Of a stretch of DNA of 64,000 bases, positions 63,895-64,000 are shown in pieces (position 1 is the first letter of the stretch; each line of letters opens with the position of its first letter). The notes beneath the pieces were generated by a model that made no database searches, was not told where the DNA came from, and saw only the letters and a list, made by a program, of their open reading frames with translations. Source of the stretch: Breviolum minutum Mf 1.05b.01 (Eukaryota > Sar > Dinophyceae > Suessiales > Symbiodiniaceae); NCBI GenBank assembly GCA_000507305.1, contig DF240144.1:62001-126000 (forward strand). The letters are read 5' to 3'. A program made the position numbers and the translations under genes.

Positions 63895-64000
63895 CCTAAG
63901 GATCCATACCCCTCCCTAGAGTAGGATTGATGGTCTCAATCCCATCCCCAGAATAGGAAAATAGGGGAAATCCCTTTCTTAGGACATATCTGGATCCTTA
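63895..64000. repeat. Family K element at the window edge
   Basis: Ends at or beyond the last base. Confidence 0.85.

Noticed and set aside
1..64000. CRISPR arrays, tRNA, rRNA, bacterial promoters or terminators
   Set aside because: Repeats are dispersed inverted elements rather than spaced direct repeats, and no cloverleaf or ribosomal sequence was recognised; the window is eukaryotic in style.

Overview
This is a eukaryotic nuclear window, most likely from a unicellular alga or protist. I think a dinoflagellate is the best fit, but that is inference. There is no operon structure, no Shine-Dalgarno-spaced gene, no rRNA, tRNA or CRISPR array that I can see. The longest open frame has 164 codons and the longest exon I would defend about 140, so open-reading-frame length by itself says almost nothing here.

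About half of the sequence is a dense layer of short (about 90-330 bp), AT-rich, palindromic elements with terminal inverted repeats, in at least a dozen families (called A to R below). They occur tens of times, are often nested in one another, and several families duplicate TA on insertion. Structurally they are MITEs.

Between them lie short GC-richer islands that read as exons. Where two exons flank an element, the element often carries the splice sites and the reading frame is kept. The clearest case is 46829-47437 on the minus strand: three exons, one intron formed by a family-A element and the next by a family-Q element, both in phase 1, ending in a stop. Others are 45849-46148, 34287-34748, 8993-9318, 7861-8625, 5306-5798, 37252-37564 and 60389-60647. 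These elements therefore look like introners (mobile elements that act as introns). Nearly all good exon models are on the minus strand, which agrees with the unidirectional gene order of dinoflagellates.

Layout: 1-5 kb, mostly elements with weak exon candidates; 5.3-9.3 kb, three spliced minus-strand models; 10-20 kb, isolated exons including one with a degenerate EF-hand-like stretch; 20-28 kb, element-rich with few exons; 28-40 kb, exon-rich including a 119-codon exon and a three-exon model; 40-43.5 kb, element-rich and exon-poor; 43.7-54.8 kb, the densest gene region; 55.6-56 kb, a frame-broken tyrosine-recombinase-like fragment; 57-64 kb, further exons, a 40-bp minisatellite running into a sequence gap, and more elements.

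I could not assign a function to any spliced gene from sequence alone, so no joint pathway can be proposed. Single-exon calls often have rival open frames on the other strand; their confidence is set low for that reason. Assembly gaps (N) are at 10362-10406 and 62136-62423.
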